A program made the position numbers and the translations under genes. Of a DNA stretch of 39,938 bases, positions 39,821 through 39,938 are shown in pieces (the first letter of the stretch is position 1; the number at the start of each line of letters is the position of its first letter). Origin of the DNA: RGIG4790 sp964437615 (GTDB lineage: Bacteria; Bacillota; Clostridia; Christensenellales; UBA1242); assembly GCA_964437615.1 (NCBI GenBank), contig CAYTHL010000008.1, positions 1 through 39,938 of the forward strand, in the 5' to 3' direction. The notes under the pieces are model-generated. The model made no database searches and was not told the DNA's origin. It worked only from the letters and a program-made list of their open reading frames with translations.

Positions 39821-39938
39821 GGGGCATCTTTTGGCGCAATAACATCGTTGCGGGCGCTTGCCGCAGCAGTCATTTACGCAAGTAAACTCCTGTCGCGGCT
39901 GCACACTCGCGCCTTGTTCTTGCGCCAAAAGATGCCCC
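39821..39938 (+). repeat. Conserved-apex hairpin element, copy at ylxY stop
   Basis: Perfect 19-bp outer arms: GGGGCATCTTTTGGCGCAA (39821-39839) and its complement (39920-39938). Inside lie GGCGC/GCGCC, GCCGC/GCGGC and CAG/CTG, the apex TCA-TTTAC-GCAA-GTAAA-CTC, and the box CGCCTTGTTCTTGC. It begins 6 bp after the ylxY stop. It reaches the last base of the window, so the arm may continue. Confidence 0.85.

Noticed and set aside
4308..39938. Hairpin elements as integron attC sites
   Set aside because: They follow stop codons and fold like attC, but the RYYYAAC/GTTRRRY core boxes are not matched, the neighbouring genes are core genes rather than cassettes, and no integrase is present.
4308..39938. 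CRISPR array
   Set aside because: The repeats are few, long, self-complementary and dispersed, with no regular short spacers; no cas gene is present.

Overview
The window reads as a chromosome segment of a low-GC Gram-positive bacterium of the Bacillota (Firmicutes), class Clostridia or close. The evidence is the gene order: ytxC-like then thrS with a T-box leader, infC-rpmI-rplT, ruvC-ruvA-ruvB-queA-tgt-yajC-(TIGR04086-like)-secD-secF-recJ-rel, and rpsO-pnp-ylxY. Promoters are of the consensus SigA type and Shine-Dalgarno sites are strong. YtxC and YlxY families belong to spore-forming lineages, so a spore former or a recent descendant of one is likely. This is inference; no 16S is present.

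Layout. 1-1550: tRNA-Val (5' end cut off), tRNA-Gly, tRNA-Cys, rlmH on the minus strand, tRNA-Leu. 1680-4330: metal-responsive ArsR/SmtB repressor and a Zn/Cd/Pb P1B ATPase under one promoter with palindromic operators. 4970-9380: argS, queH, cmk (minus) and a membrane-anchored Mrr-like nuclease. 9430-9600: a GC-rich three-arm junction of unknown nature. 9930-15900: ytxC-like gene, a two-gene unit with a transglutaminase-like protein, T-box/thrS, and a PnuC-like transporter. 16000-19870: an unknown helical protein, infC-rpmI-rplT, yebC and ppa. 20040-22340: degV and a membrane glycosyltransferase. 22480-31250: Holliday-junction, queuosine and Sec genes. 31390-39815: recJ, rel, rpsO, pnp, an unknown small protein and ylxY.

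How the genes work together. QueH, QueA and Tgt cover the last steps of queuosine tRNA modification (Tgt inserts the base, QueA adds the epoxycyclopentane, QueH reduces it). RuvABC forms the resolvasome. YajC, SecD and SecF form the Sec accessory complex, although SecD and SecF lack the usual intramembrane aspartates. RlmH, ThrS, ArgS, IF3, L35, L20, S15 and PNPase serve translation and RNA turnover.

The most unusual content lies between genes. A family of 100-250 bp imperfect hairpins has a conserved apex and boxes but outer and middle arms that differ between copies while staying self-complementary. Copies start at or within a few bases of the stop codons of cadA, argS, yebC and ylxY, and two lie in tandem between the thrS T-box and the thrS start. 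Two copies carry a second, differently folded ~110 bp element at the same place in the apical loop. A separate 24 bp palindrome with core TTATGCCASACATARTA occurs six times. I could run no searches; all family assignments come from motif and synteny recognition.
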